Below, one piece after another: positions 49,545-60,359 of a stretch of 64,000 bases of DNA. The stretch covers positions 813,137-877,136 of the forward strand of contig NC_049983.1 in assembly GCF_000003815.2 (NCBI RefSeq), written 5' to 3'. The stretch is from Branchiostoma floridae (lineage: Eukaryota; Chordata; Leptocardii; Amphioxiformes; Branchiostomatidae). The notes under the pieces were generated by a model. The model did not search any database and had not been told where the DNA came from. It saw only the letters and a program-made list of their open reading frames with translations. A program made the position numbers and the translations under genes. Position 1 is the stretch's first letter. Every line of letters starts with the position of its first letter.

Positions 49545-51661
49545 TTAACAAGAGTCCACCTGACAGTTGAAGTACCTAGCCAAGACTGAAGCCTCCTCTG
49601 CCATTTCTTCTTCAGTTCTCCACTTTCCATCTTCACCCATTTCCTTGTCGTGTTTGTCTAACTAGAAAAAGAAATATAACTGTTACAGTGGTTTTCTAAG
49701 TCATAGTTTGAAGAGAAAAAAACACAAAAACTTTCAAGCAACAAAAAATTACAGTGATTGCGCATAGAAAGGTTGATTCTTACCGCCTCATACACCTCAT
49801 CATTTTGTGGAAAGTCGCCACTTTTCCTGGGAAGTATGTGTACATGGACATGCTGCAAGGATACAACAAGGAGGTTATATAACCTCCTTGGATACAACAT
49901 TACAGGTTACTGCACAATAGTGCCACCTGGCACCTGATGTAATAACTGCAAGGGCCTCGTCACTGTTTTTGCACAGTTCAAAAATGCTACCTTGCAATCC
50001 ATTGTAGTATTGCACCTCTATGGATTCACACATGACCTACATGTATGAACTTTTGCGCTCACATATGACCTGTTTTATAACTTGTATTCCAATAGATGAA
50101 TGCTTTCAATGAGATCTTCACAATCTAAAAGATACTTGACATCAGAAACTATACATTCTACACTTTTGGGCATACGAACCATTNNNNNNNNNNNNNNNNN
50201 NNNNNNNNNNNNNNNNNNNNNNNNNNNNNNNNNNNNNNNNNNNNNNNNNNNNNNNNNNNNNNNNNNNNNNNNNNNNNNNNNNNNNNNNNNNNNNNNNNNN
50301 NNNNNNNNNNNNNNNNNNNNNNNNNNNNNNNNNNNNNNNNNNNNNNNNNNNNNNNNNNNNNNNNNNNNNNNNNNNNNNNNNNNNNNNNNNNNNNNNNNNN
50401 NNNNNNNNNNNNNNNNNNNNNNNNNNNNNNNNNNNNNNNNNNNNNNNNNNNNNNNNNNNNNNNNNNNNNNNNNNNNNNNNNNNNNNNNNNNNCTGTTACA
50501 GTTCCTGACATCAAATCATGCAGTACAGGTGTTGTTAAAAATAAGGTTACAGTGTGATTTAAAAAAAGTACAAACCTTTACTGTTTGCCCTGCTTCAGGT
50601 CCGTCCTGAAAAAAAAAGGAATTTAAAAAAAAATGTACAAACATTTTGACTACAAACATTACTTTTGGCATCACAAGCCCCAAACTTTCTATATACTAAA
50701 TTGGAATCCTATCTAGGTAACACAATGCACTGTGTTGGCCTTTTATGTACATGTTACTTAATACAAAGAATGCACAAAATTCCCTGCTAACTTATGCAAT
50801 GTACAAATGTAATTAGCACAAACCAGGACATAGCATACTACATATCATCTTTTATAAATGTAAAAGGCAGTCAGGCTTAGAGTTAGTCTGCATGAGGATA
50901 GTAAGTAATGATAATGATTACTAGGCATGTATTAATTACATCTCTCACCTGTATGGCAATGGTGAGTGAAGTGCTCTGAAAGTGTTTTTCTACCACCCCT
51001 GAGATTGTCTGTGTGGCCATGAAAAGATCAGCCACCTCCTCTGATGACAGCTCTCCAAATCTCTCCACCACTCTCAGTGGGGACACCAGGACGTCTGCAA
51101 TGGAACTGCAGCTAAGGAGGCCTGCATTGGCTTATGTATTGACTTTAGCCTGTTTTCCTACTCCCAAAAAAAGATATCTGGATCCTTCCAACAGATATCC
51201 AGCAATGTTTTTGCAAATTGCTAATTGGCTGCCCCTGTAAATATAGAGGAGCTGGGATAGAATTCCTAATTGATTAAACACAGCCCTAAATATTTAGGAT
51301 TGGTAGACAAGAGTGCTTTAAAAAAAAAGGTTTCAGCCGAAGTGGTGCTGTCAACAGAGCATGAAACACAGGAAGTCTGTTTTGTATGACTACTTAGAGT
51401 TTTGTTTTGAATTTCATCTTCAGATGTCAGATGAAAAAATTTGTCCTTAAATGCCAGTGGTCATCTATAAAAAGACTTCAGTTGGCAGGTTTTAGCTGGT
51501 ATTAGCCAGGTAAATGTAAACACTTTTTACTAGTACTCATTACTAGTAAGTTTCAGTGCCCATATCATTTATAGATAGCCCACAACCAGAACATACAAGT
51601 AGATATTCCAAGGATACGACCAGGAACAACAGGCTTCCTGTTGACAAACCCAATACTGAGC
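49545..51661 (-). CDS. FHIT: Fragile histidine triad diadenosine triphosphatase, missing exon 1
   Basis: Minus-strand exons, in order of translation, are 51618-51661, 50949-51094, 50576-50605, 49784-49852 and 49545-49661. All phases agree. They encode [61 protein letters not shown], then [23 protein letters not shown] and a C-terminal tail [25 protein letters not shown] is the histidine triad, whose middle His forms the nucleotidyl intermediate. The Tyr in NDEVYEA corresponds to the phosphorylated Tyr114 of human FHIT. About 135 of ~150 residues are seen; the first exon (MSFRF.. in the family) was not found and may be further upstream on this strand. The 50184-50492 gap is intronic. Confidence 0.95.
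49867..49890. repeat. 24-bp perfect palindrome at an FHIT 3' splice site
   Basis: AAGGAGGTTATATAACCTCC plus flanking C and TTG reads the same on both strands. It lies about 12 bases upstream of the acceptor of the HVHVH exon. Flanking words GGATACAAC occur on both sides, so it may be a tiny insertion. Confidence 0.7.
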
Positions 51662-52535
51662 CTGGATTTAAAGAAAACACACGATGATTGGAGAACGTGC
51701 TGTCCAAATCTAAATGATGGTCCTGCCATTTCCACAAGATGGCTCGATCTGCGTAGGAAGAGAAGGTATACTATATTGAATAGTGTTCATCTTCAAACGA
51801 TAAAATGACCAATAAACTAGCTATAGGTCACTTGAACTTACAGACATTAGATGTCAGCAATTGGTCCAATTGCACAAATACCAGCACAAGCTTAGTAGTA
51901 GTATACTAGTACTAGTAGTAATGTCCAATATCAGGACAACTAGTACCACTTTAACTAGCTCCCAGGATGATAACAGATGAGTGACAACAACAAATACACA
52001 ACAAATACAACAGCAATGTGCCTTAGCCCCTCGAAGCGCTTCTGACCATAGCCCGAAAGGCTACGGAGCATTGCTGAAGGCGGCCCCGAACATGGACAAA
52101 GTTATCCATGATGGCGGACGGGATCGGTTACTCTGAGTGCTAGGATGACAAAGGTTGTGTTTTGGGCTACTTTGGGGAAACCAGAGATCGCGAACGGCCA
52201 GGCCCAGTAGGCAAGACTCCAGGGAAGCCAGGGTCGTGCAGAAAACCGGAGGAAAAGGGTATCTTCATGTGGCAGATACACAAAAAACGTTATCGCTATT
52301 GGGTGTTTCCCCAACGTTGCAGAAAATCAACGCTGCACTACCCTGCGATCATTGCCCAAGCTAGACCTGGACCTGATTCCCTGGACCTTAACCAGACCTG
52401 ACTTTTTCGTACCGGTACCCACCCTTATACATGTGGTGATGTACATACTATATAATTATACAATCTCCAGGCAGATCTTGCTGTGGCATAAAGATAGTAC
52501 CATATACTGTAAGTGTAAATGCATTTAACTTTAAA

Positions 52536-53518
52536 CGCTGTGGCTTTTGACACACTCAGTGTGCCAATAGCCAAACAGGCTATTGACACACCGAGATGCC
52601 AGTCAGCCAATCAGAGCTTGTAACATGCCTTTCCGGCAATATTTTACACAAGCAATAGTTGATTAGACATTGTTCGGAAGATTAGACATTGGAATCTTTG
52701 AATCTTGGAATGAACGGACGTATTCAAGTTATGCCCTACATCTGGATACCTAATAATACAGCCTTCATCGTGTATGTATGACGTAGCGTAGTGGATAGAG
52801 CGTCGGCCCGGGAATTCATGATACCAGCTCCGACCCGGTTCGAGTCCGCGCCGGAGTTTTTTAAATTTTTTTTTTTTTTCAATTTTTCTTGTCCCTTTTT
52901 AAACATCCATTTGATATAAGAATATTTTATATATAAACAACTTTTAAAGTTTCTGTTAACAATATAAACCAAAAATAACACTGACCACAAAACATGTCAT
53001 AATTTTCGGCCGTGTGGTTCCGGCGCTATCGGCAGCGACTCGGAAGAATATTTCTTTCACATTAAAAATAATGGAGGTAAAACAACAACTATAACTTCGC
53101 TTCCTTAGTGATATAAGTTTTGAGGCCGAAAATTCTCCAATATGGCAGGAATTCGTCGGTAAACACAGCTGAAAACGTGTTCCTATAAACCGATCCAACA
53201 TGGCTGCCATGATCACATGCGGTGACAGTAAAACTAGCACCCTATATGATAGCAGATTCCGATGTTTAAAATTGTGCCGTAAACACGTGAAAAAAATCGT
53301 ATTTTGGGTTGATAATGGACACAGGATGCCATTTGTATTTTTCAGAGTGTTGATTGTCAAATATAATCGTAAGATTTCCTCATTTTAGTGGTTTCTATCA
53401 CTGGGTGTGTCAATAGCCTAACAGGCTATCGACACACTCAGTGTGCCAATAGCCTAAACAGGCTATCGACACACCCAGTGTGTCAATTGTCACACTGGGT
53501 GTGTCAATAGCCTCGCTC
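52536..53518 (+). mobile_element. ~983-bp element with GGCTATTGACACAC ends and 9-bp target duplication
   Basis: The ends share GGCTWTTGACACACYCAGTG as inverted repeats. It is flanked by AACTTTAAA at 52527-52535 and 53519-53527. Near the right end GGCTATCGACACAC and CACTGGGTGTGTCAATAGCC words are reiterated (53398-53515). An inverted relative lies at 54034-54998. A nine-base duplication suggests a Mutator-like mover. No transposase is seen. It contains the tRNA-like segment at 52786-52870. Confidence 0.75.
52786..52870 (+). ncRNA. tRNA-like segment with A box, B box and T-run
   Basis: TAGCGTAGTGGATAGAGCG fits the tRNA A box, GGTTCGAGTCC is a perfect B box 40-50 bases on, and TTTTTT follows at once as a Pol III stop would. 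The intervening CGGCCCGGGAATTC does not give a clean anticodon arm, so this is tRNA-derived rather than a working tRNA. The inverted copy keeps the same three signals: GGTTCGAGTCC and T-runs near 54290-54335, and the A box near 54745-54765. Confidence 0.55.
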
Positions 53519-53769
53519 AACTTTAAAAGTTTAAGTTTGCAGGGATTTAATTTTGCGGTAACGGGAAAAAGGACTTTTCGCGGTGGCTTTATGTTCGTGG
53601 TAGCACCATGCACTGTAGTCTCTAACTGCCATGGAAAAATGTTTGCGGTGGTTTTTAATTCGTGGTGAAGCTGCCACCGCAAAACCGCGAACATTTACAG
53701 TAAAGCAAGGCAAGGAGTTTAGCCGACAGAGGAGTTTCATTGACCACAACGCTGCCTGGAGATTGATAC

Positions 53770-53848
53770 ATTTATGCTACGCTATGCTGGAGATTAATAT
53801 ATCTATGCTATGCTATGCTGGAGTCTTTATGCTATGCTATGCTAGACC
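53770..53848 (+). repeat. TATGCTATGC minisatellite
   Basis: Repeated CTATGCTATGCTGGAG units with diverged spacers run into the gap at 53850. Confidence 0.7.
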
Positions 53849-54033
53849 TNNNNNNNNNNNNNNNNNNNNNNNNNNNNNNNNNNNNNNNNNNNNNNNNNNN
53901 NNNNNNNNNNNNNNNNNNNNNNNNNNNNNNNNNNNNNNNNNNNNNNNNNNNNNNNNNNNNNNNNNNNNNNNNNNNNNNNNNNNNNNNNNNNNNNNNNNNN
54001 NNNNNNNNNNNNNNNNNNNNNNNNNNNNNNNNN

Positions 54034-54998
54034 GATTTGCGGCCTCAAAACTTACATCACTAAGGAAGCGAAGTTATAGTTGTTGTTTTACCTCCATTAT
54101 TTTTAATGTGAAAGAAATATTCTTCCGAGTCGCTGCCGATAGCGCCGGAACCACACGGCCGAAAATAATTTTTATGACATGTTTTGTGGTCAGTGTTATT
54201 TTCGGTTTATGATGTTAACAGAAACTTTAAAAGTTGTTTATATATAAAACATTCTTATATCAAATGGATGTTTAAAAAGGGACAAGAAAAATTGAAAAAA
54301 AAAAATTGAAAAAAACTCTGACGTGGACTCGAACCGGGTCGGAGCTGCTGTCACCAGGCTTTTAGCCAGGCATGCGTCAACGCGTCATCTGGACGCCCTT
54401 TTCTTAGAATAACAAGAAATTTGATGCCCCTGGACGCCCTGTACAGGGGAGAAAATCCTCTGACAAGCATGAAATTCTGATTGACCAGGGATGCTACAAG
54501 GTCATCTGTGGTCACAGTCTTCTACTGTGACATCTGTAACAGTATTTTTGCCTCTTGGGATACCTTAGAATGCACTATTTTAACTTAAAATCATCAAAAA
54601 CTCTGCAACATGGAAGGTGGATGCCCCCAGACCCCCCTACAAAAGTCACTTACCGCGACTCACCAATAAGTTTGGACACCCTATTATAAAATCCTAGCTA
54701 AAAGCCTGGCTGTCACGAATTCCCGGGTCAACGCTCTATCCACTACGCTACGCCAAACATGCACGACGAAGGCTGTATTAACAGGTATCCAAATGTAGGG
54801 CATAACTTGAATACGTCCGTTCATTCCAAGATTCAAAGATTCCAATGTCTAATCTTCCGAACAATGTCTAATCAACTATTGCTTGTGTAAAATATTGCCG
54901 GAAAGGCATGTTACAAGCTCTGATCGGCTGACTGGCATCTCGGTGTGTCAATAGCCTGTTTGGCTATTGGCACACTGAGTGTGTCAATAGCCACAGCG
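54034..54998 (-). mobile_element. Inverted second copy of the 52536-53518 element
   Basis: Reverse complement of 52536 to about 53150: shared text includes GAGTCGCTGCCGATAGCGCC, GAATACGTCCGTTCATTCC and GGCATCTCGGTGTGTCAATA. Its inner end is lost in the gap at 53850-54033. It is itself interrupted by a hAT element. Confidence 0.88.
54355..54708. mobile_element. hAT MITE, 354 bp, perfect 8-bp TSD, nested
   Basis: CAGGCTTTTAGC and GCTAAAAGCCTG form the ends. GCTGTCAC flanks it at 54347-54354 and 54709-54716. It landed inside the tRNA-like segment of the surrounding element, separating A box from B box. It has no ORF. Confidence 0.92.
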
Positions 54999-56225
54999 AT
55001 TGTTGTTGAGTCAAGCATGTCATTATTACATCTAAGGTAAACACATTCTTTTATATATTTACCTATTTGTACACAGTAAAGGTTATTACCTCCAAGAATG
55101 TAGATCGAACGGAAAGTATCAAATTCTTTAGAGCAAGGAGCTTAAATTTTTTAAGCTCCTTGTTTAGAGATAGATGAAGAAATGTAAAAGGTACCAACTC
55201 TACTTGAATGGGATGAACTGAGTCATCTTTGTTTGCGTGGTATTACTGGGATTTGCCCTTTGAACGGAGTTATTATAATTTCAGAAATATTTTCACTTCA
55301 GTTCGTTCCTATGTTTGTACCGACATTAATCAGACGCATTAGTTCTATAGCCCGCCCGATCTTTTACTGGTCGCCTTTTGACAATGTCTTTAAAGCCATA
55401 TATATTGTTTTTTCACCTGGAGGTCATTGCGGGCCATAAAAATCTATTTTTTTAACGATAATACTTTTATTCAATAATAGTTAATACTTTGAATAAAAGT
55501 CCTTATTTATTTTCCATTGTAACCAGGGCAACTCTCTCGGTTGCTAAGGAAGGCACAAGACACACGTATACAGAGAATATACACAATATGTACATGTACA
55601 TAACAATTGTATGTACATAACAAGTCCATCATACACACATACCAATTCTCATATTTGTTATCCGTGCCAAGTCGTAAATTGTAAAGTCTTAAACTGGAAC
55701 TATGCGACTCCGGATGTCTTACTGAGAGATGATTGCGGTGCGTTATATGGCAGTTAGCTGAGGAATGACTTAATGAGTTCACTCTACTATATTGCATTAA
55801 CAAAAATGCTGTTAGATTTCGTCAGATGAAATAAGTTTTTTTTTTGGACATTCCATTTTGCCGAACTAACAGACATAAGAACTCACCGATACCATACCTG
55901 GTATACTTACTGAATAAGTAATTACTCATTAGAAACCGCTTCTGATATGTTTATTACTCAGTAATGATACAGCGTTTGTATGGCAACTTGATATTTTTAT
56001 ACTTATTATAAATTTTAAGACGAATACCCTACAATATTCTAGTAAAGAATTGCTTGTAGGACATTATGTAAAGTTTTTAATAGTGTGCCCGTTTTTTTTA
56101 CTACAGCTGTTTGTATTATGTGAATGTCGACGCAATTCAGCTATCAGCTGCTATGTCGTACATGTTGCAATAAAACTTGTCAAACTTGTCAAACTTTTCT
56201 CTATCCATACTCCCCTCTCACAGAA

Positions 56226-57836
56226 ATGGAAGATTCCAGTCTTGAACGTTTCTGTAAAGAAAAGTGTGCAGCAGGAGATCCTGGAAAGGAGAGTGACAGC
56301 AGGGAGACCCAGACAACAGACATGGGTCTGCAGCAGGAAACGTGTAATGTGAACTTTCCCCAACCTAAAAAAGAATCAACCTCACAGGTACAAAAGAGCA
56401 GAGGTGATGTAAGAAGTACCATAGTCCTTGTACCTTGGTCCTTTATCCCAGTCCAGAGTACGATAATCCCGGCGGTCCAGGCTGTGGGAAGTCATGTGAT
56501 GAAAAACACTGGTGAGAAGCCTTATACGTGTGGGGAAGATGGCTACAGAACTGCCCCAAACGACCAGTTAGCTAAACAGACGAGAACACTCACAGAAGAA
56601 AAACCTTACAAATGTGACCATTGTGATTATTCTGCTGCAGTAAAGTACGCTTTGGTCCAACATCTAAGAAAGCACACTGGTGAGAAACCCTACANNNNNN
56701 NNNNNNNNNNNNNNNNNNNNNNNNNNNNNNNNNNNNNNNNNNNNNNNNNNNNNNNNNNNNNNNNNNNNNNNNNNNNNNNNNNNNNNNNNNNNNNNNNNNN
56801 NNNNNNNNNNNNNNNNNNNNNNNNNNNNNNNNNNNNNNNNNNNNNNNNNNNNNNNNNNNNNNNNNNNNNNNNNNNNNNNNNNNNNNNNNNNNNNNNNNNN
56901 NNNNNNNNNNNNNNNNNNNNNNNNNNNNNNNNNNNNNNNNNNNNNNNNNNNNNNNNNNNNNNNNNNNNNNNNNNNNNNNNNNNNNNNNNNNNNNNNNNNN
57001 NNNNNNNNNNNNNNNNNNNNNNNNNNNNNNNNNNNNNNNNNNNNNNNNNNNNNNNNNNNNNNNNNNNNNNNNNNNNNNNNNNNNNNNNNNNNNNNNNNNN
57101 NNNNNNNNNNNNNNNNNNNNNNNNNNNNNNNNNNNNNNNNNNNNNNNNNNNNNNNNNNNNNNNNNNNNNNNNNNNNNNNNNNNNNNNNNNNNNNNNNNNN
57201 NNNNNNNNNNNNNNNNNNNNNNNNNNNNNNNNNNNNNNNNNNNNNNNNNNTGCAGCAGAAAAATCCACTTTGGATCAACACCTCACTATACACACCGGTG
57301 AGAAACCCTACATGTGTGACAAATGTGGGTACAGGACAGCTAAAAAGTCTTATTTCACCTTTCATATGAAAACCCATACAGGGGTGAAATTGTACAACTG
57401 TGATCTGTGTGACTATTCGACAGCACGGAAATTTCATCTAGACCAACATCTAGCTAGACACACTGGTGAGAAACCCTTCATGTGTGCGGAGTGCGGATTC
57501 AGGACAGCTTTAAAGGCTAACTTATCCCGACATATGAGAACCCACACAGGAGAAAAACCTTACAAATGTGACCAGTGTGACTATTCTGCTGCGCAGAAAG
57601 GTGAATTAGATTACCATGTAGCAAACCACACCGGTGAGAAACCCTACATGTGTGGAGAATGTGATTTCAGAACAAGTCGAAGGCCTTGTTTAACCCGACA
57701 TATGAGAACCCACACAGGAGAAAAACCCTACAAGTGTGACCAGTGCGACTATTCTGCAGCACAGAAAGGCACATTAGACAAACATCGTAAACAACACGCT
57801 TTCAAGAAACCCATGAATATATGTGAGAAGCGTTGA
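56226..57836 (+). CDS. C2H2 zinc-finger protein
   Basis: The ATG at 56226 is chosen because a pyrimidine tract and CTCACAG acceptor lie just before it; the frame is open further up to 56124. A ~95-residue acidic/polar leader (MEDSSLERFCKEKCAAGD) precedes the array. The first finger (YTCGEDGYRTAPND) has lost its second Cys and both His, so it is degenerate. One intact finger (YKCDHCDYSAAVKYALVQHLRKH) precedes the 556-N gap. After it come one partial and six complete fingers with TGEKPY linkers, then FKKPMNICEKR and a stop. Fingers alternate between a YMC..CGFRTA type and a YKCDQCDYSAAQKG type. Likely a nuclear DNA-binding protein; targets unknown. No KRAB or BTB domain is seen. Confidence 0.9.
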   Translation: MEDSSLERFCKEKCAAGDPGKESDSRETQTTDMGLQQETCNVNFPQPKKESTSQVQKSRGDVRSTIVLVPWSFIPVQSTIIPAVQAVGSHVMKNTGEKPYTCGEDGYRTAPNDQLAKQTRTLTEEKPYKCDHCDYSAAVKYALVQHLRKHTGEKPYXXXXXXXXXXXXXXXXXXXXXXXXXXXXXXXXXXXXXXXXXXXXXXXXXXXXXXXXXXXXXXXXXXXXXXXXXXXXXXXXXXXXXXXXXXXXXXXXXXXXXXXXXXXXXXXXXXXXXXXXXXXXXXXXXXXXXXXXXXXXXXXXXXXXXXXXXXXXXXXXXXXXXXXXXXXXXXXXXXXXXXXXXXAAEKSTLDQHLTIHTGEKPYMCDKCGYRTAKKSYFTFHMKTHTGVKLYNCDLCDYSTARKFHLDQHLARHTGEKPFMCAECGFRTALKANLSRHMRTHTGEKPYKCDQCDYSAAQKGELDYHVANHTGEKPYMCGECDFRTSRRPCLTRHMRTHTGEKPYKCDQCDYSAAQKGTLDKHRKQHAFKKPMNICEKR

Positions 57837-58424
57837 GTGCAGAACAGCTTAAGTGGCAAACTGAACTGAAAATAGGAGAACTCGTCCATGCAGGAAAACC
57901 TCAAAATTATCCACGTGACTATTTTGCAGCACGAAATGTGTTTCGATAGCAATGGAAATCAGAGCCTGTGCCAGAAAGTAGGGTTTATCTGTGTATACGT
58001 AACCTTCTGTACATAGGTACCGCAACATGGGACAACATGAAAGATAGTTCTACTATTAGGGATATCCAAGTAGAGTATATCCCTCACTGTTGATATCCCT
58101 ATCGAGGCCTGTTATGATCTTCATGTCAAGTATTTAGAAATGTTAACAAGTATGTATAGAGAAGGCACCATGAGTCTATCTAAGATGTTCTCGAGTAAGA
58201 TGATTGTAATCAGACTCAGAATGTTGTAGGCGTTTGAAATGTTACAGTCTGGATTAATCTTAGATACTTAGAGGGAATAATACACAATGTGAGATATCGT
58301 ACCTACGCATTGTGTTCGCACCCCNNNNNNNNNNNNNNNNNNNNNNNNNNNNNNNNNNNNNNNNNNNNNNNNNNNNNNNNNNNNNNNNNNNNNNNNNNNN
58401 NNNNNNNNNNNNNNNNNNNNNNNN

Positions 58425-59119
58425 CGTCGTTGTTGTGGCTTGTACCGGTGTAGCAGCGGCCGGTTGTCCCGATGGATGCGTTGGGTCGGGGTGTCGGGAT
58501 GCGTTGTCGGCAGGTCGCCTCGATAAAGCCGGCGGGTCGGGGTGTTGAGGTGCCGCGGCGACGGCGGCGGGGGCGGTAGAAGGCCTTGAGTGTCTATCGA
58601 AAAATGTATATAAACAACATAGGGGATAAACAACACGGAATATTTTCATCTACTGACTATTACAGAAAACTCGGGGACGTCAAATCATCTTTTTGGTAAG
58701 AAATAACACACCGATCTGTTACTTACGTCTGGGAACGTTGTTCCTCTGGTGGGGGCGCAGAGTCGCGGGATGCCCCGGCCTGTACCGGTGTTAGCCACGG
58801 CCCCTCGCTCTTATCTTGACTCCACCGCACTTCATCTTCGCTCTGCTCGACTGTTTCACCCTCTTGTACATCCACATCCCAGTCTATGTTTTCCAAGTCT
58901 AGCTCTCGCAAGACTTCCCGACGAGTTCTAGTACATGAAAACATTAAAATATTGGTACACAAACGAGTAACACACGTCATCAATCGTTAAAAAGAAAAGA
59001 CGGCTACATAAGAAACTCAACAGAAAGTTTAACACTAAGAAATAATTTAAAACTTACCTCTTGGCGTCTTGGTGACCTCCGTCGTTTGGGGGTCGCCGTT
59101 TTCTTCCGCCAGGCCACAT
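58425..59119 (-). CDS. Unrecognised acidic/proline-rich protein, 5' part
   Basis: Minus-strand exons 59058-59119, 58727-58927 and 58593 down to the gap edge at 58425 join in frame with gtaagt donors and CTAG and ATAG acceptors. The start is MWPGGRKRRPPNDGGHQDAK. Exon 2 is acidic (LRELDLENIDWDVDVQEGE, VEQSEDEVRWSQDKSEG). Exon 3 is Pro/Ala/Thr-rich (HPDPPALSRRPADNASRHPD). Exons 2 and 3 share a TPVQA motif and the same underlying DNA word, ACACCGGTACARGCC. The rest is beyond the 100-N gap. A basic start followed by an acidic region resembles the N-termini of some transposase-derived proteins, but no domain is visible and no function is assigned. CCAAT words lie near 59213 and 59253. Confidence 0.6.
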
Positions 59120-60298
59120 GTCATAACGCGTCGGGGAACAGGTTTGAATCTACCCGCTAACACGGCGTTTTTATGTCCTTGGGCAAGGTCAGCGCGCGCA
59201 AGTGATTCCTTGACCAATCATATTCGAGATACAGACAACCCATTGTCTACACAGCCAATCACAGCAAAGGACTGATCCCAGACAATTTTCTTGTCACTTG
59301 TTGAGTGAGGCGCTAGTTACACAAACTCTGATTAACGCTACATAAACTTAACTCTGATAATCTTAGTCCATATCACAAACAGTTTTGTTACTAGATTATG
59401 TCCCGACAGGTCATGATTACTGCGTGTTTAATTTATCGCAGAGCTGCTTGCTTATGTAATACTTTTCCATTCATTACTGTTTGAGGATTAACACCCAGCC
59501 TTGGACGACTTTTTTACATACAACTGGATTAGCTCTAATAAATCTTTTAATTTTCACCTTTTAGAGATAGCTTAGCTTAGTCTTATAGTCTTAGCAATAT
59601 TTACATGTTTATCAACGTTATTATCGTACCTGTTACTTCTCATTCACAGACAATTTCTTTAATGCCGTCAGCTCTGAATGAAATACAAAAGTAGCACGGT
59701 TTTAGGACGGAGTTAAAAAGATGATCTAGAAAATGCCAAACATTACGGTTTGATGCGTCCTGCTGACGGTTGTCGCTCTTTTTTCGTCTCCTTATTCTTC
59801 TTGGGTTTTGAAGAGATGTCTTGCGTCGATATTCCGGGTAAAAGATTTGTTTTTACATCCCAAATGTTCCGACGTTCCGCGATCATTGATTCCGACTGTA
59901 TTGGTGACTGCATTTCCCGTGTGCGTTCGTACGCGCGCGCGTGTGTTCACTGTTTCAAACAAGTACGCTGAGTAAGGAAACTTCTAGCTACAACATTGTC
60001 TGTGTCGGGAATAGCGTGATAGGTACAATCAAGACATCGGCGGTGTGTTTGTGTATATAATCATACGAGTGTCAGCCCTAATCAATTTTCTGCCTAATTG
60101 GGATGTAATTCCACTGCCCGTAAATGATCAGACCTATTACGCTGTGTTTGCTTTGTCATATACTAGACAAAGGGGTTTTGTCAAGCTACCGCCACGCATT
60201 GTCTTTTCTTCATGGAAAAGACAACATTTGTAATTAACGCTCGTCTGATCTGTAATTAGACGTCTGTAACCGGCTGTCTGTCGGGTTATCCTCCCAGC

Positions 60299-60310
60299 TT
60301 AATAAAAAGC
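60299..60310 (+). promoter_or_regulatory. TATA-like box of the 110-residue gene
   Basis: TTAATAAAAAGC lies about 50-60 bases before the ATG at 60360, leaving room for a ~30-base 5' UTR, as in compact histone genes. Confidence 0.45.
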
Positions 60311-60359
60311 GCAAACATTTTCTTGAATCATTCATCTTTGAACTACTGCTACCCGAGAG

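Larger units (their letters stand above)
52503..53702 (+). mobile_element. TACTGTAAATGCA-family MITE, copy D, split by a later insertion
   Basis: The left end TACTGTAAGTGTAAATGCAT is at 52505-52535. The rest resumes at 53519 (TTTAAGTTTGCAGGG...) and ends ACATTTACAGTA at 53702. The interval is filled by the element at 52536-53518, giving a relative age: the MITE is older. Confidence 0.8.

Noticed and set aside
52786-52870. Functional tRNA gene
   Set aside because: A and B boxes are good but no clean anticodon arm or acceptor stem can be drawn; it is repeated within a transposon.
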